Shown here piece after piece: positions 1-5,921 of a stretch of 7,291 nt of DNA. The DNA is from an uncultured Bacilli bacterium (GTDB taxonomy: Bacteria; Bacillota_I; Bacilli_A; RF39; UBA660): assembly GCA_948687865.1 (NCBI GenBank), contig CAPQQE010000011.1, forward strand, positions 12,235 to 19,525. The letters are read 5' to 3'. The notes below the pieces were generated by a model. It worked only from the letters and a program-made list of their open reading frames with translations. It was not told the DNA's origin and did no database searches. Position 1 is the stretch's first letter. The number at the start of each line of letters is the position of its first letter. Both the position numbers and the translations under genes were made by a program.

Positions 1-1
1 C

Positions 2-190
2 GAGGTTACACCAGGTAATATTCATATTAAAGGACCAAACGCTGGAATTACATTAGAAAATCCAAATGGAACAAAAAGAAATATTTATATTGATAACGAT
101 GGAAAAGTTGTTATTGATGGAAATACTCATATCAATGGAGATTTAACTCTTCCAGAAGGAAAGAAAGTATGGAAAGCCGTATATAACTAA
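2..190 (+). CDS. C-terminal fragment of a beta-rich virion protein (tail fibre, spike or baseplate type), 5' end outside window
   Basis: An open frame runs from the left edge to a TAA at 188-190 and gives about 62 residues with no start codon, so only the C-terminus is visible. The peptide is a series of short beta-strand-like stretches with Gly/Asn/Asp turns (IHIKG, ITLEN, NIYIDNDGK, VVIDGNTHINGDLTL) and ends in KVWKAVYN. Repeating strand-turn units of this kind, including the 'I-NGDLTL' type segment, are common at the ends of phage tail fibres, spikes and other trimeric beta-helical proteins. That is family-level knowledge; the exact protein cannot be named from the tail end. A hairpin follows directly. 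The next gene encodes a domain often found at the end of appendage proteins, which fits a fibre or appendage role. Medium confidence that it is structural, low confidence on the exact part. Confidence 0.6.
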   Translation, partial: EVTPGNIHIKGPNAGITLENPNGTKRNIYIDNDGKVVIDGNTHINGDLTLPEGKKVWKAVYN

Positions 191-198
191 TCGGTAAG

Positions 199-240
199 AC
201 TAAAGCTAATATTTATATGTTAGCTTTAGTTATATAAAAT
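199..240 (+). terminator. Hairpin after the virion protein gene, possible terminator or processing site
   Basis: ACTAAAGCTAA (199-209) and TTAGCTTTAGT (220-230) form a perfect 11-bp stem with a 10-nt loop, starting 8 nt after the stop codon. The downstream side is TATATAAAAT rather than a clean T run, so this is a weak intrinsic terminator at best. It could instead protect the 3' end of the upstream transcript. Confidence 0.55.
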
Positions 241-265
241 TAAAGAATAGAGGTGAATTGATTAA

Positions 266-622
266 ATGGAACAAAAATGTATAACAGAATATTTTGAAAA
301 AGTAAATAAAAACGATACTATAGAACAAGGTGATATCATATGTGTAAATGATAATGGATTAGCTAAAAAAGTAGACTGTATAGATGATTTAACTAAAATA
401 ATAGGAGTATGTTTCAAAGATGATGGCGACAATATACAAATAGGAATAGCTGGATCTTTATATGTAAAGACTAACGATAAAAATATTAGAGCTGGAGATT
501 TACTAGTAACTGAGATCGATAGTTGTGCTAAAGTTAAAACTGCGTATGAGGATGATATAGACATTATCGGTATGGCTTTAAGAAAATCAGAAGATGGAAA
601 AGTATGGATGAAAATAAAATAA
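266..622 (+). CDS. Small beta-barrel protein resembling the C-terminal domain of phage appendage/fibre proteins (peptidase_G2-like), function unproven
   Basis: This encodes 118 residues. The ATG at 266 follows a GAGGTG ribosome binding site (250-255). The sequence reads as a small all-beta domain: ITEYFEK near residue 6, then EQGDIICVNDNGLAKKV, IIGVCF, IGIAGSLYVKT, IRAGDLLV, and IIGMAL before a short strand at the C-terminus. This order of 'aEyFe', 'GD-v-v', 'iiGv', 'vaGrv-V', 'aGDllv' and 'iGkAl' blocks is what I recall from domains at the C-terminal end of Bacillus-type phage neck-appendage and tail-fibre proteins, some of which act as intramolecular chaperones. Here it is a stand-alone gene right after a fibre-like C-terminus. 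It may therefore be a separate trimerisation or chaperone partner, or a small virion protein such as a head decoration. No catalytic residues can be assigned. The coding call is sure; the family call is tentative. Confidence 0.85.
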   Translation: MEQKCITEYFEKVNKNDTIEQGDIICVNDNGLAKKVDCIDDLTKIIGVCFKDDGDNIQIGIAGSLYVKTNDKNIRAGDLLVTEIDSCAKVKTAYEDDIDIIGMALRKSEDGKVWMKIK

Positions 623-638
623 GAAAGGAGACACAAAA

Positions 639-1406
639 ATGATAATTATTAATGAAGTAACACAAGAAGCTTTAGATAAAATGCAAAAATATGAAATAGT
701 TGCAAGAGACCCAGATCATAATTTAGAAAAACTTTTAACTTGTATAAAAGATTTATCTACAGCTGGTCACTCTTTTGTTGTAGTTGTAGACCCAGATGCA
801 GATAATTCATCAGAAAGAACTTTTGAAATAGATGGAGATGGTTGTGATCAATTATACGATATAAAAGAGATTACTAAAAATGAAATAAATACACAGAAAT
901 TAAATGAATCAAATGGAATTAATAAAGTAATATTAAAACAAAAGCTTAAAGTAAAATATGAAACAAACATAGACTATGATTTAAATGAAGAAGATTTATT
1001 ATATAATATAGATTTTGATGATAAAAAATTCTCAGAAGAATTACAAAAATACTTAAAAGAATATAATATGAATGATGAATATAGAGAAGTATATAATTCA
1101 GTAACTAGAGTAGAATCTGATTTTGACAATAATGAACTTACAATATATATTACATTAGGAGTTAAATACAATACAGAAAAATTACAATATATATTTGAAA
1201 ACTTCATAGAAGAGGTTGCATTAGAAGATGATCAATTTAGTGGAACATGTAATGTAGAGGTAGATGAATTTGAATCAGAACCATATGAAACAAGCTTTAA
1301 TTCATTAACAGATGAAATAGGTTATTCAACATCTACAATAGATGAAATAGAAGTAGATTATTCTTTTAAAGTAGTTGGAGAACAAACAACGAAAATAGAA
1401 CAATAA
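639..1406 (+). CDS. Phage protein of unknown function with a GHSF...DPD...DGDG N-terminal block, acidic
   Basis: This encodes 255 residues and starts at ATG 639 behind AAGGAG (625-630). It lies only 16 nt after the previous stop, so it is probably co-translated in the same operon. Residues about 25-80 form a compact block containing LLTCIKDLSTAGHSF, VVVVDPDAD and FEIDGDGCDQLYDIKE. Similar 'GHSF-vvvDPD-...-DGDG-D-i-di' segments occur, as far as I recall, in uncharacterised proteins of other large phages. The remainder (about 90-255) is strongly acidic, with alternating strand- and helix-like segments (LKVKYETNIDYDL, FSEELQKYLKEY, LTIYITLGVKYN, LQYIFENFIEEV). No signal peptide or membrane segment is visible. 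I do not recognise a function. Its position among virion and lysis genes suggests a late-expressed protein, possibly structural. The aspartates might bind a metal, but that is conjecture. Confidence 0.85.
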   Translation: MIIINEVTQEALDKMQKYEIVARDPDHNLEKLLTCIKDLSTAGHSFVVVVDPDADNSSERTFEIDGDGCDQLYDIKEITKNEINTQKLNESNGINKVILKQKLKVKYETNIDYDLNEEDLLYNIDFDDKKFSEELQKYLKEYNMNDEYREVYNSVTRVESDFDNNELTIYITLGVKYNTEKLQYIFENFIEEVALEDDQFSGTCNVEVDEFESEPYETSFNSLTDEIGYSTSTIDEIEVDYSFKVVGEQTTKIEQ

Positions 1407-1419
1407 GGAGGTAATTAAA

Positions 1420-2055
1420 TTGGGACTATTAACAGATTCAGATGCTAAAGTTTTTCGTGGTTGGTTTGAAGAAATGGCAAGATTACACGGAATAAGCGTT
1501 GGTTATCAGTATCCATTAGATAATACTAAAACTATACATTCAGAACCAAATTTTCCTATGTCTAATCCAATTCAATTAGATATTGTATTTAATGAAAATC
1601 CAACATTAGATACATTAAGAAAACATGGTTGGGTTACTGAAATTGGTGAACAAAAACCTGTAGTAGCACAAGTTCCATATAATACACCTAAATTACAAAG
1701 ATATTCAAGAATAATTATACCTCCAATTGGAACTATTGTAGATGCAAGAACATTTGAAGTAACAGCTATATCTACAATATTAGAATACCCAGATTGCTGG
1801 ACAGTTAAATTAGCTCCAGTATTTAACACATATCAAGAAGAAAATAATTTAGATTTAAAAGAAGCTAATGTATCAGTAATGGATGTTAAAACAAATGGAA
1901 CTCAAGATAATTTAGAAGGTCATCCATTAGAATATTCAATATATGATTTTATTGATGCAGAAAAAGCTAATAAAATTAAAAAGAAAGTTACAGATACAGA
2001 AATAAAATTAGATGATAACGTATTAGGTAAAAATTTCAATGATTTTGATGAATAA
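1420..2055 (+). CDS. Probable virion structural protein (neck, tail-completion or baseplate type), TTG start
   Basis: This encodes 211 residues. The start is TTG at 1420: a strong TAAGGAGGT site (1404-1412) overlaps the previous stop and sits 7 nt upstream, and there is no better ATG nearby (the next in-frame Met is about residue 18). The N-terminus (TDSDAKVFRGWFEEMARLHGISVGYQY) is helical. The middle is beta-rich and Pro-rich: PIQLDIVF, LRKHGWVTE, VVAQVPY, YSRIIIPPIGTIVDARTFEVTAISTILEYP, WTVKLAP. The C-terminal 60 residues are charged and probably flexible. A helical start followed by a compact beta domain with 'F-V--I-T--EYPDCW-VKLAPVF' reminds me of small connector or baseplate proteins of Gram-positive myoviruses, but I cannot name a family. 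Being in the same operon as other probable virion genes supports a structural role. Confidence 0.85.
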   Translation: MGLLTDSDAKVFRGWFEEMARLHGISVGYQYPLDNTKTIHSEPNFPMSNPIQLDIVFNENPTLDTLRKHGWVTEIGEQKPVVAQVPYNTPKLQRYSRIIIPPIGTIVDARTFEVTAISTILEYPDCWTVKLAPVFNTYQEENNLDLKEANVSVMDVKTNGTQDNLEGHPLEYSIYDFIDAEKANKIKKKVTDTEIKLDDNVLGKNFNDFDE

Positions 2056-2097
2056 TCAATAAACTATTTATATATTTTTAATAGGAGGTAGTATAAA

Positions 2098-2253
2098 ATG
2101 GATGAAAACAAAAACTTTTTAGAACCAACAGAAGTCCTTGAATACGATGAAGAATTAGGAATGAAAGCAATGGAAGATCCTGAGAACGATTGGTCAAATA
2201 AATTAGAAGATGGTATTGGTGAAGACATTAACGAAGATGAAGCACAAGGATAA
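2098..2253 (+). CDS. Small, highly acidic peptide (51 aa), unknown function
   Basis: A short ORF starts with ATG at 2098, has a perfect TAGGAGGT site at 2082-2089 and ends at TAA 2251-2253. It has 19 Asp/Glu among 51 residues and only three Lys, and it contains the segments LEPTEVLEYDEELG and NDWSNKLEDGIGEDINEDE. The strong ribosome binding site, the tight placement 42 nt after the previous gene and codon use like its neighbours argue that it is real. No domain is recognised. Very acidic small phage proteins can be scaffold or core components, chaperones or DNA mimics; nothing in the sequence decides between these. Confidence 0.75.
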   Translation: MDENKNFLEPTEVLEYDEELGMKAMEDPENDWSNKLEDGIGEDINEDEAQG

Positions 2254-2321
2254 TTAAAATAAAAGTAGGTATTAAATTAAGATTCATTTTACAAACCATG
2301 AATTAACAGGAGGTATGTGAA

Positions 2322-2735
2322 ATGGAAATAGTTCAATTATTATGTCCATCAAGTAAATATTGGTGTAAGGCACCATACGAAATGACACCACAAGGAATAA
2401 CAATACATAATACAGCAAATGACGCTTCTGCTAAAAATGAAATTTCATATATGATTACTAATAACAATAAAGTATCATATCATTGGGCAGTAGATGATGT
2501 GAGAGCGGTACAAGGTATACCACATAATAGAAATGCTTGGCATGCTGGAGATGGATCAAATGGTTTCGGTAATAGATATACAATAGGTATTGAAATTTGT
2601 TATTCTAAATCAGGTGGAGATAGATTCCACGCAGCAGAAAGAAACGCAGCAGAATTAACTGCAAGGTTAATGCTACAATATAATTGGGGAATAAACACAA
2701 TTGGTACTAAAGTTGTAAACACCTTTATCTGGTAA
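2322..2735 (+). CDS. Endolysin, N-acetylmuramoyl-L-alanine amidase domain (Amidase_2 type), cut short by a frame disruption
   Basis: The ATG at 2322 follows AGGAGGT (2308-2314). Residues about 20-124 match the Amidase_2 (T7 lysozyme/PGRP-like) zinc amidases that cut the bond between N-acetylmuramic acid and L-alanine in peptidoglycan. Visible marks are GITIHNTAN with the first zinc ligand at His29, VSYHWAVDD (Tyr53-Asp59), NRNAWHAGDG (69-78), NRYTIGIEICYS (84-95) and a helix rich in Ala/Glu up to NWGI (121-124). In this family the helix is normally followed by an H-x(5-7)-K-x-C-P segment giving the other two zinc ligands and then about 20 further residues. Here the frame reads only 13 more residues and stops at 2733-2735. 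The three SH3-like wall-binding repeats continue immediately downstream in another frame. As written, the product would lack two zinc ligands and all wall-binding domains and should be inactive. Either this is a genuine mutant or pseudogene, or the sequence has an error near 2690-2733. Confidence 0.85.
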   Translation: MEIVQLLCPSSKYWCKAPYEMTPQGITIHNTANDASAKNEISYMITNNNKVSYHWAVDDVRAVQGIPHNRNAWHAGDGSNGFGNRYTIGIEICYSKSGGDRFHAAERNAAELTARLMLQYNWGINTIGTKVVNTFIW

Positions 2736-3402
2736 ACCAGTAGAACCTTCTAAACCTGTACAACCAGTAACTCCAAGCGGAGATTCATATTTAGTAAAAG
2801 TTACTACAAGTGCATTAAATATTAGATCTGGTGCTGGAACAGATCATGAAATAACTGGACAAATTAGAGACAGAGGAACTTATACTATAGTAGAAACACA
2901 AGGAAACTGGGGAAGATTAAAATCTGGTGCTGGATGGATTTGCCTAGACTATACAGAAAAAGTAAGTGGAAATTCACAACCATCTCAACCAGCTCAACCA
3001 AAAGGACATTACATAGGAGAATCAGTTACAATAAATGGAGTTTACACTACTTCAATGTCAACAAAAAAATTAAATCCATCAGTCAAGAATGGCGTTATTA
3101 CAAAAATAATAAATGGAGCAAACAACCCATATTTATTAAACAATGGTAATATCGGATGGGTAAATGATAGTTGTATTGTTGGAGGAAATGCTTCACAACC
3201 ATCCGCACCAACTGGATTTAGAAAAGGACAAAGAGTTTTATTAAAAACTACTGCTAGTAGATATTGTACAGGTCAAACAATACCTAATTCAATAAAAGGT
3301 AAAACTTACACAATTATGCAAGTTGGTAATGGAAATACACACCCAGATGGAGTACTATTAAAAGAAATCATGTCTTGGGTATACAAAGTAGACGTACAAT
3401 AA
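2719..3402 (+). pseudogene. Wall-binding half of the endolysin: three SH3-like domains in a different frame from the amidase
   Basis: This frame (+1 relative to the amidase) is open from 2719, just after a TAA at 2716-2718, to the TAA at 3400-3402. A Pro-rich linker (GKPVEPSKPVQPVTPSG) leads to an SH3_3-type repeat at about 2785-2965 (LVKVTTSALNIRSGAG, GNWGRLKSGAGWICLDY). A second linker (SQPSQPAQPKG) leads to a clostridial SH3-like domain at about 3004-3186 (GESVTINGVYTTS, TKIINGANNPYLL, NIGWVNDSCIV). A third domain follows at about 3210-3402 (KGQRVLLKTTASRYCTGQTIP, GNTHPDGVLLKEIMSWVYK). Repeats of this kind anchor clostridial phage amidases to the cell wall. There is no in-frame ATG, GTG or TTG with a ribosome binding site upstream of the first repeat. 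The first in-frame ATG is at 3055, inside the second domain and without a good site. The segment is therefore most simply the second half of the 2322 gene rather than a separate gene. Confidence 0.8.
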
Positions 3403-3415
3403 AAATGATAAATAA

Positions 3416-3463
3416 TTAATTTAAAGGTATTTGCATTTAATTTATAAAATACCTTTAAATTAA
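3416..3463 (+). terminator. 17-bp AT-rich hairpin after the endolysin
   Basis: TTAATTTAAAGGTATTT (3416-3432) pairs perfectly with AAATACCTTTAAATTAA (3447-3463), leaving a 14-nt loop. It lies 13 nt after the endolysin stop and before the ribosome binding site of the next gene. There is no long T run after it, so termination may be partial. A TTTATAAA motif lies in the loop and right arm (3441-3448) and another just after the stem (3465-3472). Confidence 0.65.
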
Positions 3464-3490
3464 ATTTATAAAAAAAGGAGAATTACTTAA

Positions 3491-4909
3491 ATGATTAAGT
3501 TAGTGAGAGAAGTCTATGAATTACATAATACATTGAATCCAAAATTGTTTGATTTAAAAACAAATAAATTAAAACTAGAAGTTCAACAAAAATTAGCTGA
3601 AATTGCAGAAGAGTTTTTAAAAGACATAGATCCATTAACTTTATCTGTAGCAGATATACAATTTGTTGGTTCTAATGCTGGATTTAACTATAATGAAAAT
3701 TCAGATATTGATTTACATTTAATAGTTAATTTTGATTTAAATTATATAGATGATGAAATACTTCAATCAATATATAATGATAAGAAAAATAAATTTAATG
3801 ATAAATATGATTTTCAAATTTATGGAATTCCAGTAGAAGTATACATTGAAAACATTAACTCTTCTAATGCTACTAATGGTATATATTCAATTTTAAAAGG
3901 AGACTGGGTAAGACTTCCAGTTCCTGTAGAATATGAAATACCAAATTATTCAGATGCATTATCAAAAGTAAGAGCAAAAATAAATGAAGTACTTTTATCA
4001 AATGATCCAAAATTAATTGAAGATACTATTAATTATATTTATATGGAAAGAAAGAATGGTTTAGCTTTAAATGGAGAAATATCAGAAGGTAATCTAATAT
4101 TTAAAGAATTAAGAAACGATGGTTTATTAGATGGATTAAGAAATAAATATTATGAATTAATGTCAGATAAATTAAGTTTGAAAGAACATTTTATTGTTGA
4201 GAATTATAAAGATAGTAGTGAGTACAAAGAATTATTATCACAATTTAAAGAAATAAATAAAAAACTTAAGGAATTAAAAGATAATAAACCAGAAGAAAAG
4301 AAAGTTACAGATGAAGAAATGAAAATAGCAACAGGTTGTACTGAAGAAGATTGGAAAAAGTTCTCTAGATCAGAAAAAGAAGCTATGTACGATATGTTTA
4401 ACGATGATGAAGAACTTAATAACTATTATAGAAAAGTCATTGATTTAGAAAAAGAACAATCTGAGATACATAATAAAATAAAAGAATTGCAACAAGAGGA
4501 ATTCGAAAATCAAGGTGGTAATACATATCAATTTAATATGCCAAAAGAATTTTCTAAAAACTCAGATGATTATTTCTTATTAGACACTAATGAATATCAT
4601 CAAGATTATTTAGAAGATATTGATTATGCAAAATCAAAGGGATATACAAATGTATTTATAGCAGAAATGACTCCAGATGAATATATGGATAGATGTGCTA
4701 AAGAAATATGGAGAAGCCCAACAGAAGACGCATATGATGGTATGGAAGAACCTGAAAATGTTCATAAGTACGCTGATAAAATGAAAAATGGCACAAAATT
4801 TGATATGCCATACTTAGATTTAAAAACAAAATCACAGGAAGGTAGACATAGAGCATTAGCTGCAAAAGAAGCTGGTGCAAAAACTATTCCAGTATTATAT
4901 TTATATTAA
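3491..4909 (+). CDS. Nucleotidyltransferase-fold protein fused to a C-terminal ParB-like domain; candidate internal head protein
   Basis: This encodes 472 residues; the ATG at 3491 follows AAGGAG (3475-3480). Residues about 50-125 carry the pol-beta-type nucleotidyltransferase signature: FVGSNAG (Gly60-Ser61) followed by NSDIDLHLIV with Asp72 and Asp74, and a later strand IPVEVYI with Glu116 in the place of the third acidic residue. These are the metal-binding residues of enzymes that transfer a nucleotide to a protein, RNA or small molecule. Residues about 240-345 are helical and charged and may form coiled coils. The last 125 residues look ParB-like: VFIAEMTPDEYM, then ENVHKYADKMKNG, then QEGRHRALAAKEAG (449-462) and IPVLYL. 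The GRHRALAA segment corresponds to the nucleotide-binding motif of ParB/Srx folds. The first ten residues (MIKLVREVYE) resemble a T4-style capsid-targeting peptide and match the pattern in the next gene. The substrate is unknown. Domain calls come from motif recognition only. Confidence 0.85.
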   Translation: MIKLVREVYELHNTLNPKLFDLKTNKLKLEVQQKLAEIAEEFLKDIDPLTLSVADIQFVGSNAGFNYNENSDIDLHLIVNFDLNYIDDEILQSIYNDKKNKFNDKYDFQIYGIPVEVYIENINSSNATNGIYSILKGDWVRLPVPVEYEIPNYSDALSKVRAKINEVLLSNDPKLIEDTINYIYMERKNGLALNGEISEGNLIFKELRNDGLLDGLRNKYYELMSDKLSLKEHFIVENYKDSSEYKELLSQFKEINKKLKELKDNKPEEKKVTDEEMKIATGCTEEDWKKFSRSEKEAMYDMFNDDEELNNYYRKVIDLEKEQSEIHNKIKELQQEEFENQGGNTYQFNMPKEFSKNSDDYFLLDTNEYHQDYLEDIDYAKSKGYTNVFIAEMTPDEYMDRCAKEIWRSPTEDAYDGMEEPENVHKYADKMKNGTKFDMPYLDLKTKSQEGRHRALAAKEAGAKTIPVLYLY

Positions 4910-4933
4910 AAATTAACAAGGAGGAAGTTAAAA

Positions 4934-5365
4934 ATGATAAAATTAGAAAGAAGATTATTTGAAGATGAAAGCGAAGAAAAAGTAAAATCTGAAGAGGATT
5001 TAAAAGTTGCTTTAGAAAAAATGAAAGAAATGTATAATAAAGTAGATGAAGCTTTCAAAGATTTCAAAGGAGATTTTGAATTTGGAGAACCACATATTGG
5101 TGAATACGCAGACAAAAAAGGACATTTTATCAATGATATAACTCGTAAAATATACATTGCAGATTTAATATTTGAATTTAAAGTTAGAATATCAGATTCA
5201 TTTGATAGAGGTAATTTAAAATTAAAAACTACTTTTGTTCATAGAGGATCTACATCAACAGAAATGAACTTTACTACAGAACACGCACAAGAATTAGTAA
5301 GAGCAACTGAAACAGCTAATAAGTTAGCTGGAGAAGCTAAAACAATATTAGGAGATTTAAAATAA
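4934..5365 (+). CDS. Unknown 143-aa phage protein with capsid-targeting-like N-terminus
   Basis: The ATG at 4934 follows AAGGAGGA (4918-4925), 24 nt after the previous stop. The N-terminus MIKLERRLFE shares its first four residues and a Glu at position 10 with the upstream NTase-ParB protein. LFE fits the (L/I)-x-E cleavage preference known for T4 gp21-type prohead proteases. Residues 16-46 are a charged amphipathic helix (EDLKVALEKMKEMYNKVDEA). The middle is beta-like (KIYIADLIFEFKVRI, LKLKTTFVHRG), and the C-terminus is an Ala/Glu-rich helix (EHAQELVRATETANKLAG). It has no membrane segment. No family is recognised. Its place between a probable injected enzyme and the holin, in the same operon, suits an internal virion protein or a partner of the NTase protein; this is inference. 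Confidence 0.85.
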   Translation: MIKLERRLFEDESEEKVKSEEDLKVALEKMKEMYNKVDEAFKDFKGDFEFGEPHIGEYADKKGHFINDITRKIYIADLIFEFKVRISDSFDRGNLKLKTTFVHRGSTSTEMNFTTEHAQELVRATETANKLAGEAKTILGDLK

Positions 5366-5386
5366 TTTTATAGGAGGTAGATTATT

Positions 5387-5827
5387 ATGCCAGAACAAGT
5401 AAATCAAATCGTAACAGCTATAATGCCATACGTGGTTACAATAGTAACAGCAATTTTTGGTTATCTAGCAGTAGTAATTAAAAAGAAATTAACAGAAAAA
5501 TTAGACACAGACACAAAGAGAGAAATTGCAGAATCTACAGTAAAATACGTACAACAATTATATGAGTCATTAGATGGAAAAGAAAAATTCAAAAAAGCAT
5601 TAGATACTATGATCGAATGGCTAAATGAAAAAGGAATAAAAATTACAGAAGCAGAAGCAACAATATTAATTGAAGCATCAGTAAAAGGACTTAAAGATAG
5701 TTGGAATACTTTACCTATATGTACATCAGGATTTTTACAAGTAGGAGATGCAATTACAACCGCAACAAATAATGAAACAATAACAATAAATATGGATGAA
5801 CAAAAAGAACAATCAATCTCAGAATAA
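5387..5827 (+). CDS. Holin, LL-H family
   Basis: This encodes 146 residues from ATG 5387, with TAGGAGGTAG (5371-5380) as its ribosome binding site. One N-terminal membrane helix is clear (about residues 8-28, IVTAIMPYVVTIVTAIFGYL), followed by a positive patch (KKKL) and a long charged helix. The pattern 'KREIAESTVKYVQQLY' with 'GKEKFKKALDTMIEWLNEKGI' and then 'TEAEATILIEASVKGL' is typical of the LL-H-type phage holins, which sit in the host membrane and let the endolysin reach the wall. The C-terminal 34 residues (from DSWNTLP onward, with Thr/Asn-rich and acidic parts) look longer than the usual end of the family. The gene lies about 2 kb after the endolysin, separated from it by two other genes, and is followed by a good terminator. 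Confidence 0.85.
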   Translation: MPEQVNQIVTAIMPYVVTIVTAIFGYLAVVIKKKLTEKLDTDTKREIAESTVKYVQQLYESLDGKEKFKKALDTMIEWLNEKGIKITEAEATILIEASVKGLKDSWNTLPICTSGFLQVGDAITTATNNETITINMDEQKEQSISE

Positions 5828-5838
5828 TAAAATAACAT

Positions 5839-5870
5839 ATACCACTAATTAAGTTTAGTGGTATTTTTAT
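5839..5870 (+). terminator. Intrinsic terminator after the holin
   Basis: ATACCACTAA (5839-5848) and TTAGTGGTAT (5855-5864) form a perfect 10-bp stem with a 6-nt loop, and the run of five T's at 5864-5868 overlaps the stem end. It begins 11 nt after the holin stop and is the clearest rho-independent terminator in the window. It closes the operon that starts at 3491. Confidence 0.85.
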
Positions 5871-5872
5871 GT

Positions 5873-5882
5873 ATTTATAAAC
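5873..5882 (+). promoter_or_regulatory. ATTTATAAA motif between terminator and next gene, candidate late promoter element
   Basis: ATTTATAAAC lies directly after the terminator and 40 nt before the 5922 gene, where a new promoter would be expected. The same ATTTATAAA core occurs at 3440-3448, 3464-3472, 7052-7060 and 7085-7093, all in gene gaps. It resembles a -10-like or T4-late-like TATAAA element. No matching -35 box is obvious. This is inferred from recurrence and position only. Confidence 0.35.
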
Positions 5883-5921
5883 TAAAATTAAAATAAAAAA
5901 GATTAAGGAGGAATTATAATA

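Noticed and set aside
262..636. Long open frame on the minus strand opposite the 118-aa gene
   Set aside because: It mirrors the + strand gene, has no ribosome binding site, and its Ser/Ile/Phe-rich product is typical of antisense reading of AT-rich Lys/Glu-rich genes.
2254..2321. Possible regulatory element between the acidic peptide and the endolysin
   Set aside because: I found no hairpin, ATTTATAAA motif or -35/-10 pair here; only the AGGAGGT site of the endolysin is supported.
2690..2740. Programmed +1 frameshift or an intron joining the endolysin halves
   Set aside because: No slippery site or stimulatory hairpin is visible, there is no intron-sized insert, and the zinc-ligand segment is missing rather than displaced.
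2934..3149. 71-aa open frame within the endolysin wall-binding region
   Set aside because: It lies in a different frame from the clear SH3-like repeats and has low-complexity Lys/Ser content with no ribosome binding site.
3055..3402. Separate gene for the last wall-binding domains starting at ATG 3055
   Set aside because: The ATG falls inside the second SH3-like domain and has no Shine-Dalgarno sequence, so it is an internal Met of the endolysin's second half rather than a real start.
5461..5838. Minus-strand open frame opposite the holin
   Set aside because: The + strand frame encodes a convincing holin with a strong ribosome binding site; the antisense product is a hydrophobic artefact.
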